Positions 22,301-31,700 of a stretch of 64,000 nucleotides of DNA are shown piece by piece (the first letter of the stretch is position 1; each line of letters begins with the position of its first letter). The notes below the pieces were generated by a model. The model did no database searches. It saw nothing but the letters and a program-made list of their open reading frames with translations, and was not told the origin of the DNA. The translations under genes and the position numbers were made by a program. Where the stretch lies: positions 1,922,001 through 1,986,000 of the forward strand of contig NC_003279.8 in NCBI RefSeq assembly GCF_000002985.6, in the 5' to 3' direction. The stretch comes from Caenorhabditis elegans. Its lineage: Eukaryota; Nematoda; Chromadorea; Rhabditida; Rhabditidae.

Positions 22301-23032
22301 AAATTTCAAAATAAAATTCAAAAAAAAATTTTTTAGAGAAAGTTTCAAAAAATTCCAGAAAATTTTTAAATTTAAAAATACAAAGATTAAGTTTTAAAAA
22401 AATCAAAAAAATGTTTTTAATTAAAAAAAAAAAGAAGTTTTTTTTTCAATTCAAAAACATTCAATATAATAATTTTGAAATTTTCCAAAAAAATGAAATA
22501 AAAAAGTTTTAGAAAAAGTTTCAAAACATTCCACATTTTTTTAAATTCTAAAATACAAATATTGAGTTTTGAAAAAATTAAAGAAAAATTTAATTTCAAA
22601 TTTTTTTTTTAATTAGAACTAACTTTTAAAAAAGTTTTTGGAAAACGTTTAAAAAAATTCCAAATTTTTGCAATTTCAAAATTTTTTTCAATTCAAAAAC
22701 ATTCAATATAATAATTTTGAAAGTTTCCAAATAAAATTCAAAAAAAAATCTAAATAATTTCAAAACAATTCCCAAAAGTTAAAAATTAAAAAGTATCTAT
22801 AAAAATTTTAAAAATCAATATGAGTATGATTAATATGACTATTAATATGTGATACAAAAAAAGGCAAAAATCCATCAAAATTCCAGCAAACGCCACTGCC
22901 GAAGGAGAAGCAGCATCAGAAGCGGCAAAAATCCCAGAAAAACTTGCTCCCCCTGAAAATGTGGAAACCATGGAAAAAGAGGGAAAAGCAGCAGCTGAGA
23001 GCGAAAAGAAGGCTGTGAATACAGAAACGTGA
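10353..23032 (+). CDS. SLC38A10-like amino-acid transporter
   Basis: Six exons: 10353-10443, 12578-13005, 16399-16917, 19131-19586, 21441-21597, 22887-23032 (phases 1,0,0,0,1), giving 598 aa. The short acidic/basic N-terminus is followed by TM1 with the family motif (NCIIGVSVLAMPYVFQQCG). About eleven membrane segments are visible: six or more across exons 2-3, then VILLFNTILAILTP and FILGLTGAFIGSL in exon 4 and MCLIIGLFILIASTCAIL near residue 430. This is the SLC38 (AAAP) fold and resembles SLC38A10 more than SLC38A1-9: the order NVEFILGLTGA, then a charged tail with a glutamine-rich coiled coil (EMKEQQKIQQELIVRQEQIV, exon 5), matches the vertebrate protein, although the tail is much shorter. 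The C-terminus is Ala/Glu/Lys rich. Likely substrates are neutral amino acids. Probably the second gene of an operon. Confidence 0.92.
10595..10940. repeat. Palindrome with TTGACGCGCAAAATATCTCG arms (family 2)
   Basis: In transporter intron 1. The arms carry ACATATTTGACGCGCAAAA, ACTACAGTAATTCTTTAAAT and GTGTCGATTTACGGG with complements. Other copies lie at 30630-30720, 32267-32526, 40690-40975 and 46050-46180. Confidence 0.8.
11201..11504. mobile_element. Mariner-type MITE with TA target site
   Basis: 304 bp with terminal inverted repeats beginning CCGTATTTCCTCTATTAGT and flanked on both sides by TA (11199-11200, 11505-11506), the signature of Tc1/mariner elements. There is no transposase frame. 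A related single end (ACCGTATATCTTCTATTA) occurs at 21028. Confidence 0.75.
11876..12064. mobile_element. CACGTGGTG-ended MITE (family A)
   Basis: Complete copy between CACGTGGTGCC (11876) and ACACCACGTG (12066), with both GTAGATC arms and the ACGTCAGCACCACGTTC centre. Confidence 0.8.
12066..12335. repeat. Right arm of a 2.9-kb-spaced inverted repeat
   Basis: Inverse of 9165-9445. A third, diverged copy in the arm-1 orientation lies at 17010-17200 in the next large intron. Confidence 0.75.
12355..12495. mobile_element. Truncated family A MITE
   Basis: Starts CACGTGGTGCCAG (12356) and runs through TTCTCTCGCATTTTTTG before losing the right end, about 80 bp before transporter exon 2. Confidence 0.7.
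13236..16260. repeat. 3-kb satellite of a 35-bp unit (CCGGCAAATTGCC family)
   Basis: This fills most of transporter intron 2 (13006-16398). The 35-bp unit is the CCCGAAATTTTCAG / TTTCGGCAAATTGCCGATTTG type, repeated roughly 85 times. A marker variant block containing TTTTGTCACTTTGCC recurs at 13371, 13789, 14103, 14277 and 14521, and as TTTCGTCACTTTGCC near 15320 and 15875, showing higher-order organisation. A 556-bp duplication is visible towards the right end (for example a block ending at 15271 repeated at 15827). Because 35 is not a multiple of three and the unit lacks stops on this strand, all three forward frames are open for up to 420 codons. A fragment of palindrome family 3 lies just before it at 13055-13115. 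Confidence 0.92.
17007..17333. repeat. Left part of a repeat interrupted by the Mutator-like element
   Basis: GGTCTCGCCACGATCTTAGC-type sequence, duplicated within itself (17140-17180 and 17290-17325), and a partial family A arm (17215-17270). The uninterrupted version is seen at 12066-12110. The 9-bp target CAAATTTCA ends it at 17333. Confidence 0.65.
17334..18794. mobile_element. Non-autonomous Mutator-like element with TTTTACTAC-array ends
   Basis: 1461 bp in transporter intron 3. The ends are GGCAAATACTG and its complement CAGTATTTGCC. A perfect 9-bp direct duplication, CAAATTTCA, flanks it at 17325-17333 and 18795-18803. Inverted repeats of about 285-490 bp begin with spaced TCTTTTACTACG motifs and continue through ATTATGACCTATGTATT-type sequence. 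The left arm is longer and has more motif copies. There is no transposase-like frame. Long inverted repeats plus a 9-bp target duplication are the MULE signature; the exact family is unknown to me. Confidence 0.85.
18795..18985. mobile_element. Family A MITE, right of the nested insertion
   Basis: Continues the host repeat after the target duplication. It starts CACGTAGTG, has both GTAGATC arms, and ends CCTGGCACCACGTG. Confidence 0.75.
19590..21230. repeat. AT-rich duplicated block with ACTATATAGTAT repeats
   Basis: Transporter intron 4. A 200-bp segment at 19605-19800 is repeated at 20285-20480 (GTTTTTAACGCGGTTT, ATATTGGTTTGTAAAATGT). Between and after lie short TATAGTATAAAAATATACTA repeats. 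A 45-bp GC-rich island (20793-20838) stands out, as does a single mariner-type end at 21028 and a hAT-like end (CGCACACCCCTGG) at 21150-21163. Confidence 0.7.
21640..22860. other. Intron of A/T-rich repeated ATTC/AAAAA segments
   Basis: Transporter intron 5. A loose repeat of about 150-200 bp with the recurring core AACATTCAATATAATAATTT occurs five or six times (for example 22288, 22455 and 22698). No exon is seen. Confidence 0.55.
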
Positions 23033-23813
23033 AAAAAAATTTTAAATTATTAATTGGTTTTTATTGTTGGGTCGGGTTGTGATTTTTTTTTTGTTGTATT
23101 TTCCACCATTTCCTCCGTTTTGTTGCCAGAAATGCTTTAAGCATTCAATTTTCTGTAGAAAATGTGCGTTAGAAGCTTTTAATATATATATACACATTTA
23201 TATGAATAATTTATTTATAACACTACTATGGTTTTGTAGACAGAAAAAAAATGCGTAAAAAATATGACACGTGGCATGGGGCAATTAGATAAATATAGAT
23301 GAATAGGGATATATACACGTGGTGCCAGGGGCTGTCCCATTACGGTTTGATCTACAAAAAATGCGGGGATTTTTTTGCAAAATCATTTGAGAACTCTGCG
23401 TCTGTTCTCCCGCATTTTTTGTAGATCTGCGTAGATCAAGCCGAAATGAGACTTTTTGACACCATGTATATATTAAAAAATATCGACTTTTCCAAAAAAA
23501 ATTGTTTGCACATTTTTCTCATTAAAAAAAACTAATTTCAATTTTAATTACGTAGAAAAAACGTTGCAGATGAAGTGAGCAAAAAGTGATGTTAATTTAC
23601 AACATATGCACGTGACAAGGAATGAAGAAAGTCGATAAATTAAATTTTGATTGAAAAATTCAAAAAAAGTTATCTTTTTTTGGAAAAAAGTAAAAAAGTA
23701 ACCAAAAAATGTCGATTTTGATGAAAAAAAAATCAAAAAACTGACACCCTTGCTTCGACAAATTTTGAACCATTTTTTCGCAAAATCAAGAAAGAAATTG
23801 CAAAAAATAAGCA
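23033..23813. other. Gap between convergent genes, with one family A MITE
   Basis: Shared 3' flank of the transporter (+) and the EGF protein (-). A family A MITE occupies 23312-23466 (CACGTGGTGCCAGGGGC, right end degraded to ACACCATGTA). No clear AATAAA signal is seen on either strand. Confidence 0.6.
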
Positions 23814-26800
23814 TTATACTGTAGATTGCATTGCTTCAGTGTAACTTGGCGGTGGATCGTAATCTGAAAACAATTCTGTCAATACTTAAATTTTCCTGTC
23901 CCATTGCGGTTTGATCTACAAAAAATGCGGGAACTTTTCGCCCAGAAAATTGTGACGTCAGCACGTTCTTAACCATACGAAATCAGTTGAGAACTCTGCG
24001 TCTCAACTCCCGCATTTTTCGAAGATCAAAGCGAAATGGGACTTTCAGAGGGTATGACACTGCAAAATTCTAAGCGGCAAAGCGGCTCTACTCTCAACCC
24101 CAAAAATTTCGCTCTGAAATTTTTGCGGAATTGCTCCAATTTTTTCTGTGCAAAATTTCAATGTTTTTCAGAACAGTTAGAAGTAGGCAAACATTCTGGA
24201 AAATTTTAATTTTTTTGGAAAAAATTAAAAATTTTCAAAAATTTTCCTGTTCTGAACAACATTGAAATTTATATCCTTATGGAAACACTTTCGAATGACA
24301 CATGTCTTGGAAGTCTGACGGTAAAATGGAAACCTTTCAAAAATTTCTCACCATGCCCAAATGCAGTTTCCATTGCAGGAGCGCTGGGTGTTACACTGTA
24401 ACTGTGCAGCCTGGGGTGTTCTATTGAATTTCCACGTTTCGATTTCACGGAAGATTCTCTGAAAATATAGGGCTACAAAGGGTGTTGCCGGAGTTTTGCC
24501 GGAATTTTTTTTTTCGATTTTTCGGTAGAAAAAAAAAATCGAATTCAGTTTTTCACATACGGAATCTGAATAATATTTATGTCAGGGGTGCGCGGCGATT
24601 GCCGTTCGGCAAATTGATTTGTCGACAAATTCGGCAAATCGGCAAATTGCCGGTTTGCCGATTTGCCGGAAATTTTCATTTTTGGCAAAGTGCCGATTTG
24701 CCGGAAATGTTAGAGGGATTTTTTGAAAGACGGAAACACTTAAAACTGTGCCTTTTTGTATTTTTTCCCGTTTTTTTCTACATATTTTCATAGAATTTGC
24801 TTACTTTTCAAAATAGATGTAGGAACATTTATAGAATGCGTTTAATTTTGCCATTTGAAATTGAAATTCTGAAATTTCCAAAAAATGTGCAAAACCACAA
24901 TTTGGCGAAAATTTTCGGCAAATCGGCAATTTGCCGGTTTGCCGGAAAATTTCAATTCCGGCAATTTACCTGTTTGCCGGAAATTTTCAATTCCGGCAAT
25001 TTGCCGATTTGCCGGAAAAATACGTTTGCCGCCCACTCCTGATTTATGTTACTCTTTCAACATTATTTCATGCAAGCAATAGAAATTTTACCTAAATTTT
25101 TTCGACTTTTTTTTCAATTTTTCGGTATAAAAACCGACAACCCTGTTTCTTACCTACTCATCCCATTCTCTAGTAGAGCATTACATGACAATCCACGTGG
25201 ATGTTGATTCCTTCTCTCGAACATCGAACGAATCCATAATACCAGACAGTAGATGACAATCACTATCACGATCACTAAAACGGCATAGAAGAGGAAATGA
25301 TATTGACAGGAATCTCCAACATAGAACCCTTTACAATCACATAATCGAAGAATCTCGTCGTATTTCATTCCATTTTGACAATTGGCTTCTGGAAGTTTGA
25401 ATTAATTACTTACAGCGTCGGGCAATTAATAGAACCTTTTTTTACTTATACTTAAAGGTGGAGTACCGAAATTTGAGACTGCTTTTTTAGACCCAAATTG
25501 ATCCAAAACTACCGAATTTCGTAATGAAACGTTCGGAAAATTCCTCAAAAAAAAGTTATGGCGGTTCAAAGTTCGGGAAAATAAGACCTATTTTCAGCTA
25601 AAATCAAGATGTTTTCCAACTTCTCGGTGTCGCAACGTCTGGAACTTACTTTTTATTTATTCATCACTTTTTAATAAATATTGTGGTCTTTTATTAGGCG
25701 TTTATTCGTTGATTTAGGTACATTTTCAGTCAGTGGGGCAAAAATAAAAGTTACATTTTGTGCCCCAAAGACCATAAATGTACCTAAATCAACAAATAGA
25801 CGCCTAATAAAAGACCACACTATTTATTAAAAAGTGATGAATAAATAAAAAAATTTTGATTTTAGCTGAAAATGGGTCTTATTTTGCCGAACTTTGAACC
25901 GCCATAACTTTTTTTTAAAAAATTTTCAAAACATCTCATTACGAAATTCGGTAGTTTTGGATCAATTTGGGTCTTAAAAAAGCAAAGTCTCAAATTTCGG
26001 TACTCCACCTTTAAGTAGTATACTTTAATCAAATGTGAACAGACAATTAAAAGTATTGAACTTATCAGTGGTCATACTGTTATTCTGGAAGAAATGTATT
26101 ATATTTTGAAGGGTTTCAAAGAAATTCAAAAGAATAGAAAAGAAATCAAGACATCGAGTTTGATAGTTAACTCGAATAACACGTGGTCTCAGAGTGTCTT
26201 CTTTCGGCTTGATCTACGTTGATCTACAAAAAATGCGGGAGAAGACCCTCAACTGATTTCGTATGGTTAAAAACGTGCTGACGTCACATATTTGCAAAAT
26301 TCCCGCATTTTTTGTAAATGAACAAAATGAAACCTCATTGATAAGTTTAATACCTTGAGTTATGTAGAAGCGGAAACTAAATTATGAGCAATTTATAATA
26401 GATGCCGTTTTTTCTATTAAATTAGTAAGTTAAAATTGTTTAAATAAAAATTGCTTCATTTAACTTTATGCGGAAGTTTGAAAATTTTGAAAAAAAAATT
26501 TCAAATTCTAAAACTCAAAAAAAATTTCTCAAATTAAAGTTTTTTTTTGAAAGTACAAAGGTTTGGTTTTTGCAAACAATTTTACACAAAATTTGAATCG
26601 ATTTGTGCCTCCTTTAACCCAAAGAAAGAACATTTCAAACATGGTGCATCGTGACCAAAATAACAAAGAGTGCTCCCAATTTGCCATACTTTACGCCATC
26701 TAATGACTGTCCTTTTTTCTGGGCAAAAATTTTTTTTTCTGAAAATCTGAGAAATCACTGGAAATTGAAAAAAGGGCAATTTTTTAGGGTTTGGAGATCA

Positions 26801-27553
26801 ATTTTGAGTCCTTTAACTACAAAATTAACAATTTTAGAGGAGTTTTCAAATTGTGAATTTTTGCCATAAATTGCCAATTTTTGCCACTTTTTAATAGTTT
26901 TTGATGGGTTAAACCTAGATTTTCTGAATTCAGCATATATGAATTACCCGTTTTCAACAAATTTAGGCAAATTTTTATTTGTGCCCAATTTGTTTTTTCA
27001 TCCATCTAATGACTGTCCTTTTTTTGGGCAAAAATATTTGTTTTTGAAAATGTTCAATACTGCTATATTCTGAAAAAAGACAATTTTTTAAGGTTCGGAG
27101 ATTAATTTTGAGTCCGCTAGCTACAAAATTAACCATTTTAGAGTTTCAAAAAAAAGTTTCAATATTGTGATTTTTTACAAAAATTGCCCATTTTTGCCAC
27201 TTTTTTATAGTTTTTGATGGGTTAAACCTAGATTTTCTGAATTTAGCATATATGAATTACCCGTTTTCGACAAATTTAGACAAATGTTTATTTTTGCCCA
27301 ATACGTTTTTTCTGCCATCTAATGACAGTCCTTTTTTTGGGCGAAAAAAATTATTCTGAAAATGTTTTAAAAACAACTTTTTTTTTCAAGTTTTTAAATG
27401 ATAAAAACATATTTATCTTTCATTTATTTTTATGCGGAAGTTTGAAATTTTTGAGAAAATAAATTTAATTAATTATTCATACACCGAAAAAAAAAATGTT
27501 AACTCACCTGCCTCGACCATTGCAAATATGAATATGAGCACACAATAATTGTT
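23814..27553 (-). CDS. Single-EGF transmembrane protein with PPPSY tail (start uncertain)
   Basis: Exons read leftwards: 27553-27508, 25388-25154, 24458-24352, 23863-23814 (phases 1,2,1), 145 aa from the first exon given. That exon encodes a hydrophobic stretch (NNYCVLIFIFAMVEA) that looks like a signal peptide, but it has no in-frame ATG before it. The true start probably lies in a small exon near 27640-27660 (ATGAGGAATAGT), or less likely at the internal Met. Exon 2 has a short EGF-like module (ANCQNGM..CDCKGFYVGDSC) followed by a strong membrane segment (FLFYAVLVIVIVIVIYCLVL) and a basic stretch. The cytoplasmic tail ends DYDPPPSYTEAMQSTV, a WW-domain ligand. The architecture parallels the gene at 45818-51692. 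Role unknown; PPxY tails commonly recruit NEDD4-type ubiquitin ligases. Confidence 0.8.
23890..24052. mobile_element. Family A MITE in the last intron of the minus-strand EGF gene
   Basis: CTGTCCCATTGCGGTTTGAT on the left and AAGCGAAATGGGACTTTC on the right, with both GCGGGAA/CCCGCAT arms. The CACGTG termini are lost. Confidence 0.7.
24583..25041. mobile_element. Complete hAT-like MITE with 8-bp target duplication
   Basis: 459 bp in an intron of the minus-strand EGF gene. The left end is CAGGGGTGCGCGGC and the right end GCCGCCCACTCCTG, imperfect inverted repeats. A perfect direct repeat ATTTATGT flanks it (24575-24582, 25042-25049). Inside are CCGGCAAATTGCC units and the AT-rich core shared with 100-280. 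CAGGG ends and 8-bp duplications are hAT characteristics. This copy identifies the origin of the arrays seen throughout the window. Confidence 0.88.
25452..26017. repeat. TTAAAGGTGGAGTACC palindrome (family 4)
   Basis: Near-perfect palindrome with about 270-bp arms, ends TTAAAGGTGGAGTACCG and CGGTACTCCACCTTTAA, in intron 1 of the minus-strand EGF gene. Confidence 0.85.
26176..26325. mobile_element. Family A MITE, right end truncated
   Basis: CACGTGGTCTCAGAGTG on the left and CCCGCATTTTTTGTAAATG on the right. Confidence 0.7.
26630..27345. repeat. Tandem copies of a 310-320 bp repeat (family 6)
   Basis: Two full units start at CATCTAATGACTGTCC (26697 and 27003), and a third begins near 27316. 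Each contains GATGGGTTAAACCTAGATTT and CAGCATATATGAATTACC. The leading segment (ACATGGTGCATCGTGACC, 26638) is shared with copies at 61680, 63010 and 63443. Confidence 0.8.
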
Positions 27554-27559
27554 CTGTAA

Positions 27560-28772
27560 AATGAAAGGACTCTGATAAAAATCAGTTTTCGAAAAAGAAA
27601 TATATATAATATAATTCGAAACTAATCAAACCATTATAAAGAACACTATTCCTCATGTTATGTTATTATACAACTGTTTTTATTATGCAGAATAGTACAA
27701 ATTTGTACTCATATATATTAAAATGACGTGCAATGCTTGAAATAGATCTAAAATTTCGAAACTTGAGCTGCAAGACTCAAAAAAAAAAAACAAAAACATA
27801 ACTAATAAGCTGAGCAATTTTATTTTGTATAAGGAAGAATTTTCAACAAAAAAAAATCGGAAATGATGTGATGGGTATTCAATTTTATCAGAACACTCAT
27901 TACACACGTTGCCTGGGAAATTTATTGGTTATCTCTATGTTTTTTGATGCTTCTTTGATAGGTAAATAGTGTAATTAGTCAGAATTGATAGATTGTCAGT
28001 TTGCCGGAAATTTTTAATTCTGACAAATTGCCGATTTGCCGGAAATTCCAATTCCGGCAATTTGCCGATTTGCCGGAAAGTATCAATTTCGGCTGATTGC
28101 CGATTTGCCGGAAACGTTCAATTTCCGCACTTTGCCGATTTGCCGGAAATGTTCAATTTCGGCGATTTGCCGCTTTGCAGGAAATTTTCTTTTTCGGCAG
28201 TTTGGCGATTTGCCGGAAATTCCAATTCCGGCAATTTGTCGATTTGCCGGAAATGTTCAATTCTGATAAATTGCCGAATTGCCGGAAATGTTCAATTCTG
28301 GCAAATTGCCGATTTGCCGGATATTTTTATTTTCGGCATTTTGGCGATTTTTCGTTTGCCGGATATCAGATTTGCCGAAAATGTTTAGCGGGGTTTTTTG
28401 TGGACTTAAAACTGTGCCTTTTGGAAATTTTTTCCCGTTTTGCCGATTTTCTGGAAATTTTCAATTCCGGCAAACTGCCGATTTGTCGGAAATATTCAAT
28501 TTCGGCAATTTGGCGATTTGCTGGATCTGTGGGAACGGATGAGGAAGCCACCGAAAATTTGGCTTTTTTTTGCTTTTTACGTAATTGAACAAAAACATTT
28601 TTTTGAAATTTATATTCATTCTAGGAAGGAAGTCGGCACTTATATCACAGAAAAAAAAGAGAAAGTAGAAGAAGAAAAAAATCGCGTTCAGTAGACACAA
28701 AGGAAGACACGGGTGGAAGAAAACAAATCGACAGAAAATTGATTAAAAATTGTTTTTTGAATAATAATGAAA
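27560..28772. repeat. Intergenic region with a CCGGCAAATTGCC array
   Basis: 27560-27980 is unremarkable AT-rich flank of the minus-strand EGF gene and should hold its promoter and missing first exon. 27990-28530 is an array of about fifteen hAT-like units, including the GTTTGCCGGATATCAGATTT segment also seen at 40080. 28620-28772 is purine-rich and is probably the 3' UTR of the UBAP1-like gene. Confidence 0.7.
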
Positions 28773-31700
28773 TCAGGAATTTGGCAAAAGTCGGCTTAAT
28801 GCTCGATTCTGATCGCCTTTCTCCACTGCCACGGCTTCGAAGATTTGGGGTCGGGGAAATCCCATTTTGAGGAGATTTGAACAAACTTCCGAGTAGGAGA
28901 GGATAACCTGCAAATTTAGATTTTCAGAAAAACTTGGGGTATTTTTTTAAGAATTTTTCCAAAATTTTATCTGATATAAGTTACCAAAAAAAAAATTGAA
29001 TTGAAAATTTTTTTTTTCACAAATTTCGTAAAATTAAAAAAAAATTGAAATAATTCCAATTTTTTAAAATTCAAATTTACAAACGATTTTTTTTTAATTA
29101 AAATTTTCCAAAAAATCCCGATTTTTTACCATTTTATCGCTTAAATTGCATTGAATCAAGAACGGCAACGTTTCATCAATGGAGCTTTTCCCGGTTTTTT
29201 CGACTGTTCGGCATGCTTTCATGTAGTATTCAATCTGTAAAAATATTCTGTAATTTTGAAATTTTTTCTATTTTTAGAAAAAAAAAAGTGATTTTCTAGA
29301 AAATTTTGATGATTTTTCAGCATAAATTTCAATTTCGAAAGTCAATTTTTTTGAACGAATAATTATAATTTTTCTACAAATTCCGGCTGATTTTTTGGAG
29401 TTAAAAATTTTTTTTTTCTATTTTTTTTATGTTCTAAGATATTTCAGTAAAATTTAGATTTAAAAAGAAATTAAGTTATCAAAAAATATTTAATTTAAAG
29501 GAGAGTACCGAAATCTGAGGAATATTTTTAATTGACTCCAAATTTTCCCATAATTCCGAATATCTATGTGAAAAAAAATCAAAATTCAAAAAAATTTCCC
29601 TGATTTTATATTTAAGCTTGAATTCGCCGAATTTCATTTGTGCCCCCGCATCACTTTTTCAAATACGCGCCCAAACAAATTCACATTGGAGCGCGCTTTG
29701 ATTTTCTTCATTTAAATATTTTATTTATTTTTCGCCGAATTCAGTTTTTTTAAAACCAACTTTCATTCATTTTTGGCGAGTTTTTATCGGTTTTTTTTTC
29801 GACAAATATGAATGAAAATGGTTTTAAAAAACTGAATTCGGCGAAAAATAAATAAAAAATATTTAAATGAAGGCAAATCAAAGCGCGCTCCAATGCGAAT
29901 TTCTTTGGGCGCGTATTTAAAAAAGTGATGCGGGGGCATAAATGAAATTCGGCGATTTCAAGCTTAAATATAAAATCGGGGAAATTTTTTTGAATTTTTT
30001 CACATAGATATTCGGAATCAGGGGAAAATTTGGAGTCAATTAAATCTATTTTTTTCCTCAGATTTCGGTTCTCCCTTTAAATGAAATATTTTTCGATAAC
30101 TTAATTTTTTTAAATCTAAATTTTACTGAAATATCTTAGAACATAAAAAAAATAGAAAAAAAAAAATATTTTTAACTCCAAAAAATCAGCCGGAATTTGT
30201 AGAAAAATTATAATTATTCCTTCAAAATTTAATTATTTTTATTTTCGCCTAAAAAATGGAATTTTTTTTTTTTTTTAATAACTTAATTTTTGAAAAATCG
30301 AAATTTCACTGTTATATCTTATCGTGAACATAAAAAAATAGAAAAAAAAAGTTTTTTTGAAATATCAAAATTTTACCGAAATTTTTGTTTCGAAATTGAA
30401 ATTTATGCTGAAAAAAAAAAAGCAAATTTCCATATCAGAAGTATTTTTTTCTGTTTTTCATTCAATTTTTTTTTCCTAAAAATAGTGAAATTTGACCGGA
30501 ATTTCTGGATTTCTGAAAAAAATCCCAAATTTTTTGAAAAAATTATCTGGTTTTTCCGATTTTTTTTCTGTAATCGACTCTTGGGTAGACATCTCAATGC
30601 CTTTTGTAAATTGATCGATACAGTATTTAAAGAAATTACTGTAGTTTTCGCTACGAGATATTTTGCGCGTCAAATATGTTGTGCAATACGCATTCTCAGA
30701 GATTTTGTGTTCCCTTGATAATCATTTTCTATTTTTTTTTTTTGAATTTACAATAAAAAATAGTTTTGTTTTATATAATATTCCAATTTTATTGAATTTT
30801 TGAGGAGGAAAAAATTCGATTTTTCTAATTTTTCAAAAATTAATTTCTCAATTTTTGGTAGAATTTTTTAAAACAATTAAATTTAGGTTTTTCACGTTTT
30901 TTTCAGAATTTTTGTGTCAAAAATCGGTATTTTATTCTAATTTTTCAGATTTTTTTCCAAAAAATAATAATTTTTGGCACGCTTTTTGATTAAAAAAAAG
31001 AGACTATTTTGAGTCTAATAAAGCAATAAAAAAATTCGACTACACCACCTTTAAATTAAATATTTTTTGATAACATAAAATTTTAGAAAATCGAAATTTC
31101 ACTGTTATATCATATAGGGAACATAAAAAAAATAGAAAAAAAAGTTTTTTTGAAATATCAAAATTTTACCGAAATTTTTGTTTCGAGAAAGAAATTTATG
31201 CTGAAAAAAAAAAGCAAATTTCCATATCAGAAGTATTTTTTTCTGTTTTTTTCATTCCAATTTTTTCCTAAAAATAGTGAAATTTGATGAATTTTTCGGT
31301 TAAATTATCTAGTTTTTCCGATTTTTTTTTAGCTTTTTTAGCTCATACATGAACTAATCGACTCTTGGGTAGACATCTCAATGCTTTTTCCACAATATCG
31401 GCTCGATATCCTTTCGTCAGAAGCCGTTTTCTCAGCTCTTCGTGCTGCTGTTGATCCGAATTTTTTGCAGTTTTTTCAGCTTTTTCCAATTTTTTAGGCT
31501 TCATCTCAGTGTTATTGTTATTATTGATTGGTTCGTGTTGCTTCTGCTGCTGAATATGATTAATCGATAATGATGATGTGGATTGGGGCAGTTGAGTGTT
31601 GGAGCCGTTTGTGAGCATTAGAACCTCCAAAAAAAAAAAATGTATATTGAAATTTTTCAAAAATAGAAAGCAAAACGATTTTTTTGGAAGTTTTTGTTTA

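Noticed and set aside
27993..28588. Open frames of 131 and 163 codons
   Set aside because: Again the stop-poor hAT-like repeat, not a gene.
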